Origin: Poteriospumella lacustris
Taxonomy: Eukaryota; Sar; Chrysophyceae; Chromulinales; Dinobryaceae
Assembly (NCBI GenBank): GCA_008000375.1
Contig: SMOI01000100.1
Span: forward strand, 5,993 to 69,992
Length of the DNA stretch: 64,000 bases
Direction: 5' to 3'
The position numbers were made by a program, and so were the translations under genes. The notes beneath the pieces are model-generated. The model was not told where the DNA came from and searched no databases. It was given only the letters and a program-made list of their open reading frames with translations. This document shows positions 39,424-49,456 of the stretch, piece by piece (the stretch's first letter is position 1; the number at the start of each line of letters is the position of its first letter).

Positions 39424-39675
39424 CCGTCCTGCCCTCCGACCCAGAGGCTCAGAGTGGCGCAGAACCTGGGCGTCTCCGAGCAGCTGAGCCAGCCAAATCG
39501 CCCTCCGCTGTGATTCCTTCTTGAGCCTCGGCAGGAATACCGTGGCCATGACCTCGAGACGCGAGCCTTCTGGCTCCAAACAGACATCGATTCCGTGTGT
39601 ATACCGCTCTGATTTATTAATCCGTCCGCAAAGCGTTGACAGATCTGCAGTTTCAACCCCACGTCGCAGCTGTAA
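39195..39675. other. Divergent promoter: eIF5A copy 2 / LTV1
   Basis: About 480 bases. The first 229 belong to inverted-repeat arm 2; the remainder is unique. No separate gene recognised. Confidence 0.55.
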
Positions 39676-41741
39676 ATGGGGCGGAAGAAATTCACAAAGG
39701 AGAACAGTCAGAAGTTCCACTTGCTGCACCGGTCGTCCACCGATGTGGCCCATCTTTCGGACGAGCAGCCATCTCCCCTTGTCCTCGTGCCTGCGGACGC
39801 TGTACGTGAGAGACAACGCTCGGAGTGACTGCGACTGACTCTGTCTCTTCTGTTGTAGACGCTGAACGAGCGAAAGCGTGCGGCGAAGCGCGATGGCGAT
39901 TCCATTTCAATGTATTCAGAGCGAATGGGCTCCGTGGCGTCTGCGCAGTCGCGGAAGCTGCGCGACCACGTGAACGAGCTCGGCTTCGCGAACGACGGCT
40001 ACGACTACTCGAAACACTTCGGCGACGCTGACGGCGGCGTCATCTACGGCGCGAACGCCTTGGCGCAGACGCTGCTTCGCGCGAAGCACATGGAGCTGCC
40101 CGAAGAGGTCTTCGCGCAGGGCGACCTGGACCCGCAGGTGCTGCAGCACGCGGTGACCATCGCGGAGGAGTGCATGGACGAGGACCTGCGCGCCGCGCTC
40201 TTCGAGGACGCCGACGACGACGGCGCCTTCGAGGAGCTCGACGACGACTTCGTGGCGCAGGCGATGGTGGAGCCCCCCGCGGGCGACTTCGACTTCGAGG
40301 CGCACATGGCGAAGCTGCTGAACAAGTCGGCGGCGGCGATGGGCCTGTCGGGCGCGAAGAAGGGCGGCGCGCTGGGCCCGCTGGACGAGGGGGACGAGGA
40401 CGGCGAGTTCTTCGACGAGGACGACATGTCGTGGGCCACGGACGAGGACGACGACGAGGGCCGCGGCGGCGACGCGGCGGCCGGCGGCCCACGCTACCGC
40501 GGCGCGCAGGCGATCGACGAGGCGCAGTTCGAACAGGTGCTGCGCGAGTACGAGGAGGACGCGGACGACTACGACGACGAGGCGGACGACTACGACGAGG
40601 ACGGCTACGGCGACGACGACGAGGCCGCCATCGACGTGATGGCGGCCGGCGAAGAGGCGCGCAACGGCCGCCGCGGCCTCTTCGAGGCGGCGCTGGACGA
40701 GTTCATTCAGGTGCGACGGGCTGCGCTGCCGGGGCCCGTGCGGCGCCGCGACTGACCCTGTGCGCTGCGCTGTGCTGTGCTGTGCTGTGCTGTGCTGTGC
40801 TGTGCTGTGCTGTGCTGTGCTGTGCTGTGTCGTAGGAGCAAAAGGAGGGCGAGATGGTGGCGCCGCTGCCGCCGGTGGACAAGTCGTTCGCGGCGCTCGA
40901 GGCGGCCGCGGCGCAGCTGACGCCGCTGACGGACGCGCAGATCCGCGAGGCGGCGGCGGAGCAGGCGCAGCTGCAGGCCGCGTGGGCCGAGGACATCCGC
41001 CAGCTCGCGGACCTGGCGCGCGAGAGCGAGCAGGCCATCCCCGTGTGCCAGGAGTACCTGCGCGAGGAGAAGCCGCGCGAGGAGTGGGACTGCGCGTCGG
41101 TGCTGTCGACGCTGTCCACCACCGACAACCTGCCCACCGTCCTCGCCGACAACCGCCGCTACCTCAGTCGCAAGCAGCTGCAGCGCGGCGGCGCCAGCAG
41201 CGCGCAGTCCGTCGTCAGCCAGCAGTCGCAGCAGTCGCGGCGGTTGCAGCGGGCCGCGGCGCCGCCGCCGATCAACGTCGCGCAGCTGCTGACGCAGCGG
41301 CCGGCGCCGCTCGCGGGCAAAATCGTCCTCTCGGGCCGCCTCAACCTGCCCGCCGGCTTCACGCCGCGCGACGTGCGCCTCGCCAACGGCGGCGCTGCGC
41401 AGGCGACGGGGCTGCGCGCGGTGGCGGAGGCGGCGCACGAGGACGCCGCCAGCGACGACGAAGACGACGCGGAGGGCGCCGAGGCGGCGGAGGCGGCGGA
41501 GGAGGACAGCGACGCGTCGGGTGACGAGGACGTCGCGTCGAGCGTGCGGCGCCGCGGCCGCGAGAGCGCCGAGGAGCGGCGCGCGCGCAAGGCGGCGGTC
41601 AAAGAGGCGCGGCGCCAGCAGCGCGCGTCGAAGAAGCAGCTGAAGCAGAGCTTCGGCCACGAGCAGGCGAAGCTCGCGAAGACGCTGGGCCGCGAGTCGG
41701 CGGCCATCGAACACGTCTCCGTCTTCCGCTACTCCGCGTGA
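39676..41741 (+). CDS. LTV1: LTV1, 40S ribosome biogenesis factor
   Basis: Three exons, 39676-39801, 39859-40710 and 40836-41741 (GT-AG introns of 57 and 125 nt), give 627 residues. LTV1 binds pre-40S subunits with Enp1 and Rps3 and must be phosphorylated and released for maturation. N-terminal FHLLHRSS and GYDYSKHFG match the family. So do the acidic middle with LDDDFVAQAM, and the C-terminal GRESAEERRARKAAVKEARR basic helix. The protein is longer than the human one because of extended acidic and alanine-rich linkers. Exon 1 is recognised only through the conserved FHLLHRS block; an ATG at 39928 inside exon 2 would lose it. Intron 2 is largely a pentanucleotide repeat. Confidence 0.92.
40771..40830 (+). 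repeat. (TGTGC)12 repeat inside LTV1 intron 2
   Basis: Eleven perfect TGTGC units and one TGTGT unit, ending five bases before the 3' splice site (TCGTAG). The tract occupies about half of the 125-nt intron and takes the place of a normal polypyrimidine region. Confidence 0.92.
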
Positions 41742-41968
41742 CGCCCGCCGCCGCCGCGTGTGTCGCGTGTCCCGTCCCGTGTGAGTCGCCTGTGTCGCGA
41801 CGTGTCTCCTGTGTCTGTGTCGCCGCGTGTCGCGTGTCTGTGTCGCCGCGTGTCGCGCATTGTAAGTAGCTAAAGTGGTCAGAGGTGTGTCCCGGGGCGT
41901 TGCGGTGGGTGTGTCGAGGGGTGTGTCGCGGTGGGTGGGTCGGGGGGTTACACAGCACAGCGCGTCCG

Positions 41969-44900
41969 TCACTTGTGGCGCCGGCGACCGGCGTCTGCGG
42001 CGCCAGCGGCGGGGGCGACGGCGGTGCCGGGGCCGTGCAGCCGCAGCGCTTCGTCCTGCGCCGCGGCCAGCGCCGCCAGCGCCACGTCGAGCGTCTGCGT
42101 CACGAGCGCCACGTCGCAGCGATTGGCGGCGGCGGCGGTGGCGGTGGCGGTCGCCGGCGGCGCGAGCGCCAGCGCGGCGGGGGCGCGCACGAGCAGCATC
42201 AGCGCGCCCTGCAGCAGGCGGCGCAGCAGCTCGACGACGCGCGCGTCGGCCGGCGGCAGCGAGAGCCGCAGCCAGCCGTCGACGACGCAGTCGACGCGGC
42301 CGGCGGCCTCAGCGGCGGCCTCAGCGGCGGCGGCGGGACCGTGGACGGCGAAGGAGCCGCAGAGGACGCAGAGGCCGAGCACGGCCAGCGGCGTCGTCTG
42401 CAGCATGAGGAACTCCGGGCCGTTGGCGCGGAAGGCGCGGTGGAAGGCGTTGAGCGCCACCAGGTCCTGGAAGCACACCACCTCCAGCGCCGCGGCGGGC
42501 CGCGCCAGCGCCTTCGCGTTGATCGACGCGGGGTGCAGCTTCGCCTTGGCGCCGCGCTCGGTGACGAAGAGCGACGCGGCGCTCGACGCGGCGGCGGCGG
42601 CGTCGGCGGGCGCCGGCGCGCGCACGGCGAGGTCCGGGTACAGCGCCGCGGCCAGCGCCAGCGTCGCCAGCGGCACGGAGCCCTCGTGGCGCCCGCAGCG
42701 CGCGTGCTTCACCGGCAGCGTCGTGGCCGCGGGCAGCGCCACGTCGCGCAGCGAGCGGTCGAGCTGCTGCGCGGCGTCGACGAGGTGCTGGCAGGCGGCC
42801 GCCGACAGCTCGTGCGACAGGCACCAGCGCTGCAGCTCGCCGCGCGACTGCTGCGTCGCGCGCTGCGCGTACTGCGCGACGGCGTTGACGGCGGCCAGCG
42901 GGTCGCAGCGCGAGGCGCCGGCGAACTGCTGGCGCTGCAGCTGCACCGCGCGGCGCTGCGGCTCGCTCGTCGGCAGCAGAAACGGGTCGCGGCCGTTGAG
43001 CGCCGCGGCGAAGCGCTGCGCGGCGGGCGCCACGCCGCAGACGCAGCCGAGCAGCAGCATTTTGCCGTGGCGCGGCGACAGCGGCAGCTGCGCGAGGACG
43101 TCGCCGAGCGGCGTCAGCGCCTCGTCGACGCCCGCGACGCACTGCAGCGCGCGCAGCAGCCCGACGGCCTGCGCGACGGCCAGCGCCGCGGGCGGGTCCA
43201 GCGCCTTCGCGAAGAAGTCGGCGGCGCCGCCGTCGCCGTCGGCGAGGCGCAGCGCCTTCGCCTGCAGCACGAGCTCCTCCAGCGGCATGCGCAGCAGCTC
43301 CGAGTCCTGGAACTCGCGCAGGTGGCGCGCGCGCAGCACCGAGCACAGGCGGAAGCACACGCCGGCGCGCGTGCGGCCCGCGCGGCCCTTGCGCTGGCGC
43401 GCGCTGGCCTGCGAGATGAAGGCGGGGCGCAGGAAGGAGAGCTTCGAGTGGGCGTCGTAGGCCTTCTCCTTCATGAGCATCGCGTCGATGACGACGGAGA
43501 CGTCGTCGATGGTCACCGACGTCTCGGCGATGTTCGTCGACAAAATGATTTTGCGCTGCGTCGCGGGGTCGGCCACGGGCGCGAAGACGCGCTGCTGGTC
43601 GCGGCGCGGCACGCCGCTGTGCAGCTGGTGCAGCTGGAAGCGCTGCGGGTCGGCGAAGTCGGCGCAGGCGCCGAGCAGGCGGTGCAGCCGCGCGATGTCG
43701 TCCCAGCCGGGCAGGAACACCAGCACGGCGCCGTGGTCGCGGCCGAACTCCGACGACACGACGAAGCGCAGCAGCGCGATGATCAGCGCGTAGTCCACCT
43801 CGCCGCTGCCGCCGCTGCCGCTGCCGCCCGCCTCGTCGGCGGCCGTCTCGAGGTCGCGTTGATACGCCTTCAGCAGCGCGTTGAGCTCGTCGCTCTCCTC
43901 CGACTGCAGCAGCCGGTCGCCGAGGCCGACGCTCTGCGCGCCCGCCGCGCCGCCCGCCGCCGTCGAGGCGCCCGGCTGCGCCAGCAGCAGCGCGGCGAAG
44001 TCGTCGTCGTCGAGGTCCGAGTCGTCGCCGTCCTCGTCGCGCGCGCTGCGGTCGAAACGCGCGTCGAACGCGTCGGCGTCGTCCGCAGCGGCGGCGGCAG
44101 CGGCGGCGGCGGTGGCGGCCGCGCGGCCGTCGACGGCGGCCATCGCCGCGGCGACCGTTGCGGAGGGCGCCACGTGCTCGCGCAGCCACTGCAGGCGCTG
44201 CAGCAGCACGTCGAGCTTCGCCGCCTTCGTGCGCGCGGGCAGCGCGACGTGGCGCGTCTGCAGATAGGCGGACACGAAGTGGTCGGCGTCCTGCGGGAAG
44301 CACAGCGCCGCGTGCGTCCCCAGCTCCTCCGCCGAGACGAACGGGCCGCCGTGGCACACGGCGCAGCTGAACGTCGACGCGGCGGCGAGCGCGGCCGTCG
44401 TGGTGGTGGGCGTCGCGGCGGCGAGCGAGCGCGGCGTGTAGCGGATGAACTTGAGCACGTGCTCGAGGAAGAACTCCTGCACGGGGAACACCGAGCCGCC
44501 CACGTTGATCTGCGGAATGTCGCCGAAGTACGCGCACAGCTTCTGCGTGTGCATCGTCGCCGACATCAGCACGAGCTTCAGCGAGGCGCGACGCGCCGCG
44601 ATGTCGCGCAGGACGATGAGGAGGAACTCGGTGAAGCGGTCGCGCTCGTGCGCCTCGTCGACGATGACGTGCGAGAATTCGTCGAGGTCGCCGTCCTCCA
44701 GCAGCTTGCGCAGCAGCACGCCGGGCGTCACGAAGAGCACCTGCGTCTGCGCCGACTGCTTGCTCTCCATGCGGATGTTGTAGCCGACCGTCTCGCCGAC
44801 CGCCTCGCAGCGCTCGTGGGCGATGCGCTCGGCCAGCGACACGGCGGAGATGCGCCGCGGCTGCGTGATCACGATGCGCGCGCCGGGGCCGATCGACGGG

Positions 44901-45544
44901 TCCTCGAGGAGGAACTGCGGCACCTGCGTCGACTTGCCGCAGCCCGTCTCGCCCGAGACGAGCACGATCTGCTCGCGCTGGATCGTGCGCACGACGTCGG
45001 CGCGGTGCTCGGCGGCCGGCAGACTCGCGCGCTTGCGCTCCATCTCCGCGTTTCGCGGGTCGGCGCGGCGCTTCGCCTCTGCCGCCGCATAGCTCGCGCG
45101 AATGCGAGGCAACTGGTCCGCCAAGCGGTGCACGCGGCCGTGGCGCTTCGTCTTCGCCGCGTCGCCCGTCGTCGTCAGCGCGTCGAGCTCGCGCTGCACC
45201 TCGTCGACCGCCGCCTGCAGCTTCGCAGACGACAAAATGCGGCGCGCAGACTCCGGCAGCTCCCACGGAATGGTCTTGTTGGAGATGTTCTGGGCGGCAG
45301 CCGGCGCGGTGGCGGCGTCGCGCTTCCAGATGGTGATGAAGCGCTCGGAGCCAGAGCCCGCGCTCTTGCTCACCAGATTGAGCTCCGCAACGGCTTTGTG
45401 GACATATCGGCGCTCGATGTTCGACAAATTGGCGGGGAATCGCAGAGTTTCGCTGGCGCTGTCGCGGAAATCTTCGAGCTGCTTGCGCAGGAACAAGCGC
45501 CGGTCCTCCTCGACGACGGTTCCTTTGGGCGCCTTCGTGGCCAT
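41969..45544 (-). CDS. R3H-domain DEAH-box helicase with a zinc-finger-like insertion
   Basis: Single 1191-residue frame. Residues about 15-75 form an R3H-like nucleic-acid-binding domain (NLSNIERRYVHKAVAEL). The DEAH helicase core follows: motif I GETGCGKST (198-206), DEAH (296-299), SAT (328-330), NIAETSVTIDDVSVVIDAM, and motif VI QRKGRAGRTRAG. HA2/ratchet and OB-fold regions complete the C-terminus. Between the RecA domains is an insertion of about 170 residues. It holds CAVC...H...C (C394, C397, H411, C415), a possible zinc site, and then acidic low-complexity sequence. Domain order resembles DHX36/DHX57/YTHDC2-type RNA helicases; no YTH domain is present. Expected to unwind RNA or G-quadruplexes. 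Confidence 0.85.
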   Translation of the reverse strand: MATKAPKGTVVEEDRRLFLRKQLEDFRDSASETLRFPANLSNIERRYVHKAVAELNLVSKSAGSGSERFITIWKRDAATAPAAAQNISNKTIPWELPESARRILSSAKLQAAVDEVQRELDALTTTGDAAKTKRHGRVHRLADQLPRIRASYAAAEAKRRADPRNAEMERKRASLPAAEHRADVVRTIQREQIVLVSGETGCGKSTQVPQFLLEDPSIGPGARIVITQPRRISAVSLAERIAHERCEAVGETVGYNIRMESKQSAQTQVLFVTPGVLLRKLLEDGDLDEFSHVIVDEAHERDRFTEFLLIVLRDIAARRASLKLVLMSATMHTQKLCAYFGDIPQINVGGSVFPVQEFFLEHVLKFIRYTPRSLAAATPTTTTAALAAASTFSCAVCHGGPFVSAEELGTHAALCFPQDADHFVSAYLQTRHVALPARTKAAKLDVLLQRLQWLREHVAPSATVAAAMAAVDGRAAATAAAAAAAAADDADAFDARFDRSARDEDGDDSDLDDDDFAALLLAQPGASTAAGGAAGAQSVGLGDRLLQSEESDELNALLKAYQRDLETAADEAGGSGSGGSGEVDYALIIALLRFVVSSEFGRDHGAVLVFLPGWDDIARLHRLLGACADFADPQRFQLHQLHSGVPRRDQQRVFAPVADPATQRKIILSTNIAETSVTIDDVSVVIDAMLMKEKAYDAHSKLSFLRPAFISQASARQRKGRAGRTRAGVCFRLCSVLRARHLREFQDSELLRMPLEELVLQAKALRLADGDGGAADFFAKALDPPAALAVAQAVGLLRALQCVAGVDEALTPLGDVLAQLPLSPRHGKMLLLGCVCGVAPAAQRFAAALNGRDPFLLPTSEPQRRAVQLQRQQFAGASRCDPLAAVNAVAQYAQRATQQSRGELQRWCLSHELSAAACQHLVDAAQQLDRSLRDVALPAATTLPVKHARCGRHEGSVPLATLALAAALYPDLAVRAPAPADAAAAASSAASLFVTERGAKAKLHPASINAKALARPAAALEVVCFQDLVALNAFHRAFRANGPEFLMLQTTPLAVLGLCVLCGSFAVHGPAAAAEAAAEAAGRVDCVVDGWLRLSLPPADARVVELLRRLLQGALMLLVRAPAALALAPPATATATAAAANRCDVALVTQTLDVALAALAAAQDEALRLHGPGTAVAPAAGAADAGRRRHK

Positions 45545-46046
45545 CGCTGAACAGTCAAATGGGAAGACTGGACGAATAGATGGGGTAAGGAGTTGGTTTG
45601 GATGTGAAGCGTGCGGGGCTCAGGGCGAAGGGCTCCTCGAGGCGCAGGGGCCGCGGGAGATGCGCCGCTGCGCCGCCCCAGAGGGATGTCGCACGGACAG
45701 ACGCCCATAGCCAAAGGAGAGACTCTCTCACAATACCAGATACTCCCAAATGGCCCAAACTCTGAGCAAAGCCGTTTCGAAATTCGGTGGCTCCGTCGTC
45801 GTCATCGTGGTCGGATTCGACTTGAAAAAGTGGCGGCGATTCGGAGGGCCACAACGAGACCAACGAGGCGATTTGAGGAACTCCGGCCATAACTCAACGA
45901 TTCTCGAGTGTGGAGACTGAGGGAGAGTGACGGACGTGCATGCTTCGACTTTGACCTTCGCTCCTGCGACCCGACGACCGATGACCGACGCCGCCCTGCC
46001 GCAGTAACCGCCGCGCCTCTCTTGTCAGTTGATTCTCTTGAAGAAA
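45545..46046. other. Divergent intergenic region
   Basis: About 500 bases between the helicase and the membrane-protein gene. A 111-codon ATG-started frame on the minus strand (45890-45555) and a 57-codon frame on the plus strand overlap here. Neither resembles a known protein, so neither is called. Confidence 0.5.
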
Positions 46047-47737
46047 ATGCTCGATGCAGTAGCCGTATGCGAGGCTATGACGGCGGCTCTCGAAGCGCTG
46101 GGACTGCCGCCCGCGGCCAGTGACCGCCGCCACCTGAAGACCGCCACCATCAAAGGCGGCGACTTGACGCCGGTCTACGGTGAGTCTCTCGCGTCTGTTC
46201 GTCTGCAGCCGCAGCTTTTGTGACCCACTCTCCTCTCCTGTGCAGCGGTGGTGGGTGCCTTCGTCTTCGCGCTGCTGCTGTACGGCTGCCGCCGCGTCTG
46301 CCGCCGCGTCTGTCCGACGGGCGAGCTGCTCATGCGCACGCTCGACGTCGAGGACATCGAGCTGGAGCTCGACGAGGAGGCCGAGCCGCTGCGCGACCCC
46401 GAGGCCGCCAGTAAGATGCTCACCCGCCCAGGGATGATCGCCGGCACCGGCAAACGCGCCGCGAAGCAGCTGCTGGCGAAGAGCAGCGGCTCCGCCTACG
46501 CGCAGCAGCGCGACGACGGCCTCGAGCTGGAGCGCTTCCTCGACCACAGCGACGTCGCCTCGGTGGCAGCGACGCCCCAGCGACACCTGTCGCCCGTGCG
46601 CTACACGCCGGCGAAGGCGGCGCACGGCGCGACGCCGTCGACGCCGGGCGCCGCGTCGGAACCGGCGGCCGCAGAGGACGCCGACGACGCCGACGACATG
46701 TGGCGGCTCTGGAACAAGACCTACGACCACCGCAACACCATCACCGACCCCGCGCCCGCCGCCGCCCCGCCCTCTCAGTCGCAGAAGGCCTACCAGGTAA
46801 GCGCCGCCGCGCCGCGTCCTCCGCCTCGCCGCGCTGACCCCGTCGCACCCGCCGCAGTCGATCAAGTTCCGCCGCGCCGACGGCAGCGCTGCGCCTGCCA
46901 ACGCAGCCTCATCCACCGCCGCAGCGGCAGTGACGTCTCCCGCCGCCCCAACGGCGCTGTCGCCTTATCGCGGCCACAGCGACGGTCCCACGTCGCCCGC
47001 GCTGCACTCGTCGCCGTCCAGGTACCGCCGCCGCCCTGACGCCTCCGCCGTCTCCCTGACGCCTCCCCCACCCCGCCGCCACAGACACAACCTGCCCAGG
47101 CTCGATCTGTCGCCGATCCACGACGCGCAGCTGCGGCGCCAGCCGACCGCGCACAACAGCAGCACCGCGGCGCTGGTGCCGCTGAAGCCGCTGCAGCAGC
47201 TGCAGCAGGCCGCCAGCCAGAAGCTCGCCGCCTCCGCGCGGTCCAACGGCAGCGGCGGCGCCTTGGCTCGGCCCCCGCCGACGCTGTCACGGCCGTTTGC
47301 GCGACCCGCTGCGCCGACGGCCTCCGCTGCGGGCCCCGTCGTCGCCGCGGCGAAACCGCCGCCTCCGAATCGGCCGCCGCCCGGCTACTACGCGACACCC
47401 GCCGCGCCAGCGACAGGGGCCGCGGGGCTCGTCCGCCGCCGGGCCGAGCGCTGCCGCCGGCAGAGGGCCGCCAGCGCCGCCGCGCGGACCGCCGCTTCGG
47501 CCCACCGCCGCCGCCGCACCGCCCGCTCGCTCGCCGCCCGCGGCCGCGCCGCACCTGTCGCCGCCGCCGCAACGCTCACCGCCGCGCCACCCGCCGCGCC
47601 ACCCGCCGCAGCAGCGCACGCCGCAGCCGCAGCCGCCGCGCCCTTCGCCATCGCCGGCGGCCCGTCGGCGCGAGGAGGACGACGACGACCTGTCGGCCAT
47701 CTCGTCGGTGCGCACCTTCGACCCCGACGAGCTCTGA
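46047..47737 (+). CDS. Single-pass membrane protein with proline-rich tail (frame unresolved)
   Basis: Exons 46047-46179, 46246-46796 and 46858 onward are joined by clear GT-AG introns (66 and 61 nt). The product begins MLDAVAVCEAMTAALEAL, then a membrane span (VVGAFVFALLLYGCRR) followed by CRRVC that may be palmitoylated. A cytosolic part with acidic stretches (DVEDIELELDEEAE) follows. Then comes a long Pro/Ala/Arg-rich region with SH3-ligand-like PPPNRPPPGYY. A further in-frame 63-nt intron (47022-47084) with CTGAC branch-like sites is likely. The reading frame from exon 3 runs past 47737. However, the natural-looking acidic ending DDDDLSAISSVRTFDPDEL (stop at 47735-47737) is in the +1 frame, so either another intron or a frameshift lies between 47290 and 47640. 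Family unknown. Confidence 0.55.
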
Positions 47738-47922
47738 GCGGCGCCCTGTACATAGCCAACGCCCCTCGCCAGCGTCCCTCGCCCCCGTCGCGGTCATCGC
47801 GGCCATCGCGGCGGTGTCGTCTGTTGTAAGTTAACCGATGGGCGGCGACGGGGCCGCGTATTACATCCACAGCGCTGCGCTGTGCATACTACTGCTACAC
47901 TACGATACGTACTACTGCTACA

Positions 47923-48939
47923 CTACGGCAGGCCCCCGACAGGCTTCTGCGACGGACGCGCCGACGGACTAAACGTGCTGAGCGGAGGCGTCGCCCACGT
48001 CGCGCCCCCGTCGCGGGACACGAAAACGCCAAACGACGACACCGCCGCCAGCACGCTGAAGTCGGCGTTGCTCGCGACCGACGCCCACGAGTCGTTGCGG
48101 TTCAGCACCATCTTCCACGACTGGCCGAAGTCCGACGACGCGTACAGCTCGCGGTAATTCGCCGACGCCAGCAACTGCTGCCCCGACGCGCTGCTCGCCA
48201 CGTGGCTCAGATACGCCGCATCCGGATTCGCCCACGTGGTCCACGTCGCGCCGCGATCCGCCGTCATGTACACACCCTTTTTGCCCGTGATGAACAAGCG
48301 CTGGGCCTTGGAGTCGGCCGCCAACGCGTAGTAGCTGTCGAAGGGCGCCGAGTTGGCGAACGCCCAGTTGTAGCCGAAGTCGTCTGATGTGAGGAGCTGG
48401 CCCGCCGACTGTCCGTAGTTGTGCACGATGGTGGCAAGGAACACCGCACTGTCGTCGGAAACGATGTCCACGTAGACCGTCGAGTAAGAGCGGGTGCCGG
48501 TCCAGTTGAAGCCGGCGTTGGTCGAGACCATCACCGACCCCATTCCGCGGTAATCGGCGTTCTGCGAGTAGATCGCGGCCATGCGGTCGCCCGCCACCGA
48601 CATCGCAATCTTGTACCAATTGTCCACCGGAACAAGATTGGACTTCGTCCAGGTCTTGCCGAAGTCGGCCGACACGTACAGACCGCTCATGTACGAACCG
48701 AGGACCATGTGCTGGCCGGACTCGCCAACCGTGCACCCGTGCCACTGCTCACTCAGTGTAAGGAAATCAGGAATCTGCTCAAACGTGACACCGTAGTCCG
48801 ATGAAACGAGGTTGTGGAAGCCGGTCAGCAACATGTGTTGGCCTGACCCGCTCATCGCGATGCAGAAAAAGCCCATGGCGCGCTCGACACACAAGCCGAG
48901 CACCCCGACCAACACTACCCATACAAGAGCACCACCCAT
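47923..48939 (-). CDS. Secreted Asp-box (BNR) repeat protein A
   Basis: 338 residues from the ATG at 48939, with a signal peptide (MGGALVWVVLVGVLGLCVERA). About six Asp-box motifs of S-x-D-x-G-x-x-W form are visible: SADFGKTW, STNAGFNW, TSDDFGYNW, TADRGATW, SSDFGQSW, SRDGGATW. This pattern marks a beta-propeller like sialidases, sortilin/VPS10 and photosystem-assembly proteins. No sialidase catalytic residues (R-I-P, Tyr/Glu pair) are evident. So it is probably a non-enzymatic extracellular propeller that binds glycans or proteins. Tandem paralogue of the gene at 49457. Confidence 0.78.
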   Translation of the reverse strand: MGGALVWVVLVGVLGLCVERAMGFFCIAMSGSGQHMLLTGFHNLVSSDYGVTFEQIPDFLTLSEQWHGCTVGESGQHMVLGSYMSGLYVSADFGKTWTKSNLVPVDNWYKIAMSVAGDRMAAIYSQNADYRGMGSVMVSTNAGFNWTGTRSYSTVYVDIVSDDSAVFLATIVHNYGQSAGQLLTSDDFGYNWAFANSAPFDSYYALAADSKAQRLFITGKKGVYMTADRGATWTTWANPDAAYLSHVASSASGQQLLASANYRELYASSDFGQSWKMVLNRNDSWASVASNADFSVLAAVSSFGVFVSRDGGATWATPPLSTFSPSARPSQKPVGGLP

Positions 48940-49456
48940 GATGGAGGACGGAGAAACTGCTGGACAAAGCAAAAACAGAAATGGCTCAGAGACTTGTAAA
49001 ATGTGAAGGCTGCTGCCCGCCGCTGCGGCTGTCGCTTCAACCTCCGGTCGCACCGACACACGGCCCCACCGACAGAGCGACCCCTCTGCGAACTAGTCGT
49101 GTACCATTTGCCTCGTCGAGGTGCGAAGGAAGAGCCCGCCCCTGTTAAGAACGAACAGCTCCTGTGTGAGTTACGCTACGCACTATACGCCCTACGCACA
49201 ACGCACCAGTAATACTACTGTATTAATTGCTGTGCGTATTACTCTTGGAACGACACGGCAGGGTTACGAACTACGTAAAGAGAACTGTGCGGCAGAACAT
49301 GCTGGCGAAAAAAGAAAGAACTGGGGAAGAGCGAAATAGGTCGCAGTACTGAGCCACACTGGTCGCGTGAGGAGGAACTGAAACAATGAAAACAACCGCA
49401 GTACTATGCAGGAGCGCGATCCAGGCCAACGGGAGCACAGCGCCTCGGAGACCGGC
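48940..49456. other. Intergenic between tandem Asp-box genes
   Basis: About 517 AT-richer bases: promoter of copy A and 3' end of copy B. Nothing else recognised. Confidence 0.5.

Noticed and set aside
41885-45550. A 1221-codon plus-strand open frame opposite the helicase
   Set aside because: Arg/Val/Leu-rich shadow without motifs; the minus frame has all DEAH helicase motifs.
45555-45890. A 111-codon minus-strand frame (MAGVPQIASLVSL start) upstream of the helicase
   Set aside because: No known domain and an overlapping plausible frame on the other strand; it ends within the helicase's likely promoter. Kept only as a note.
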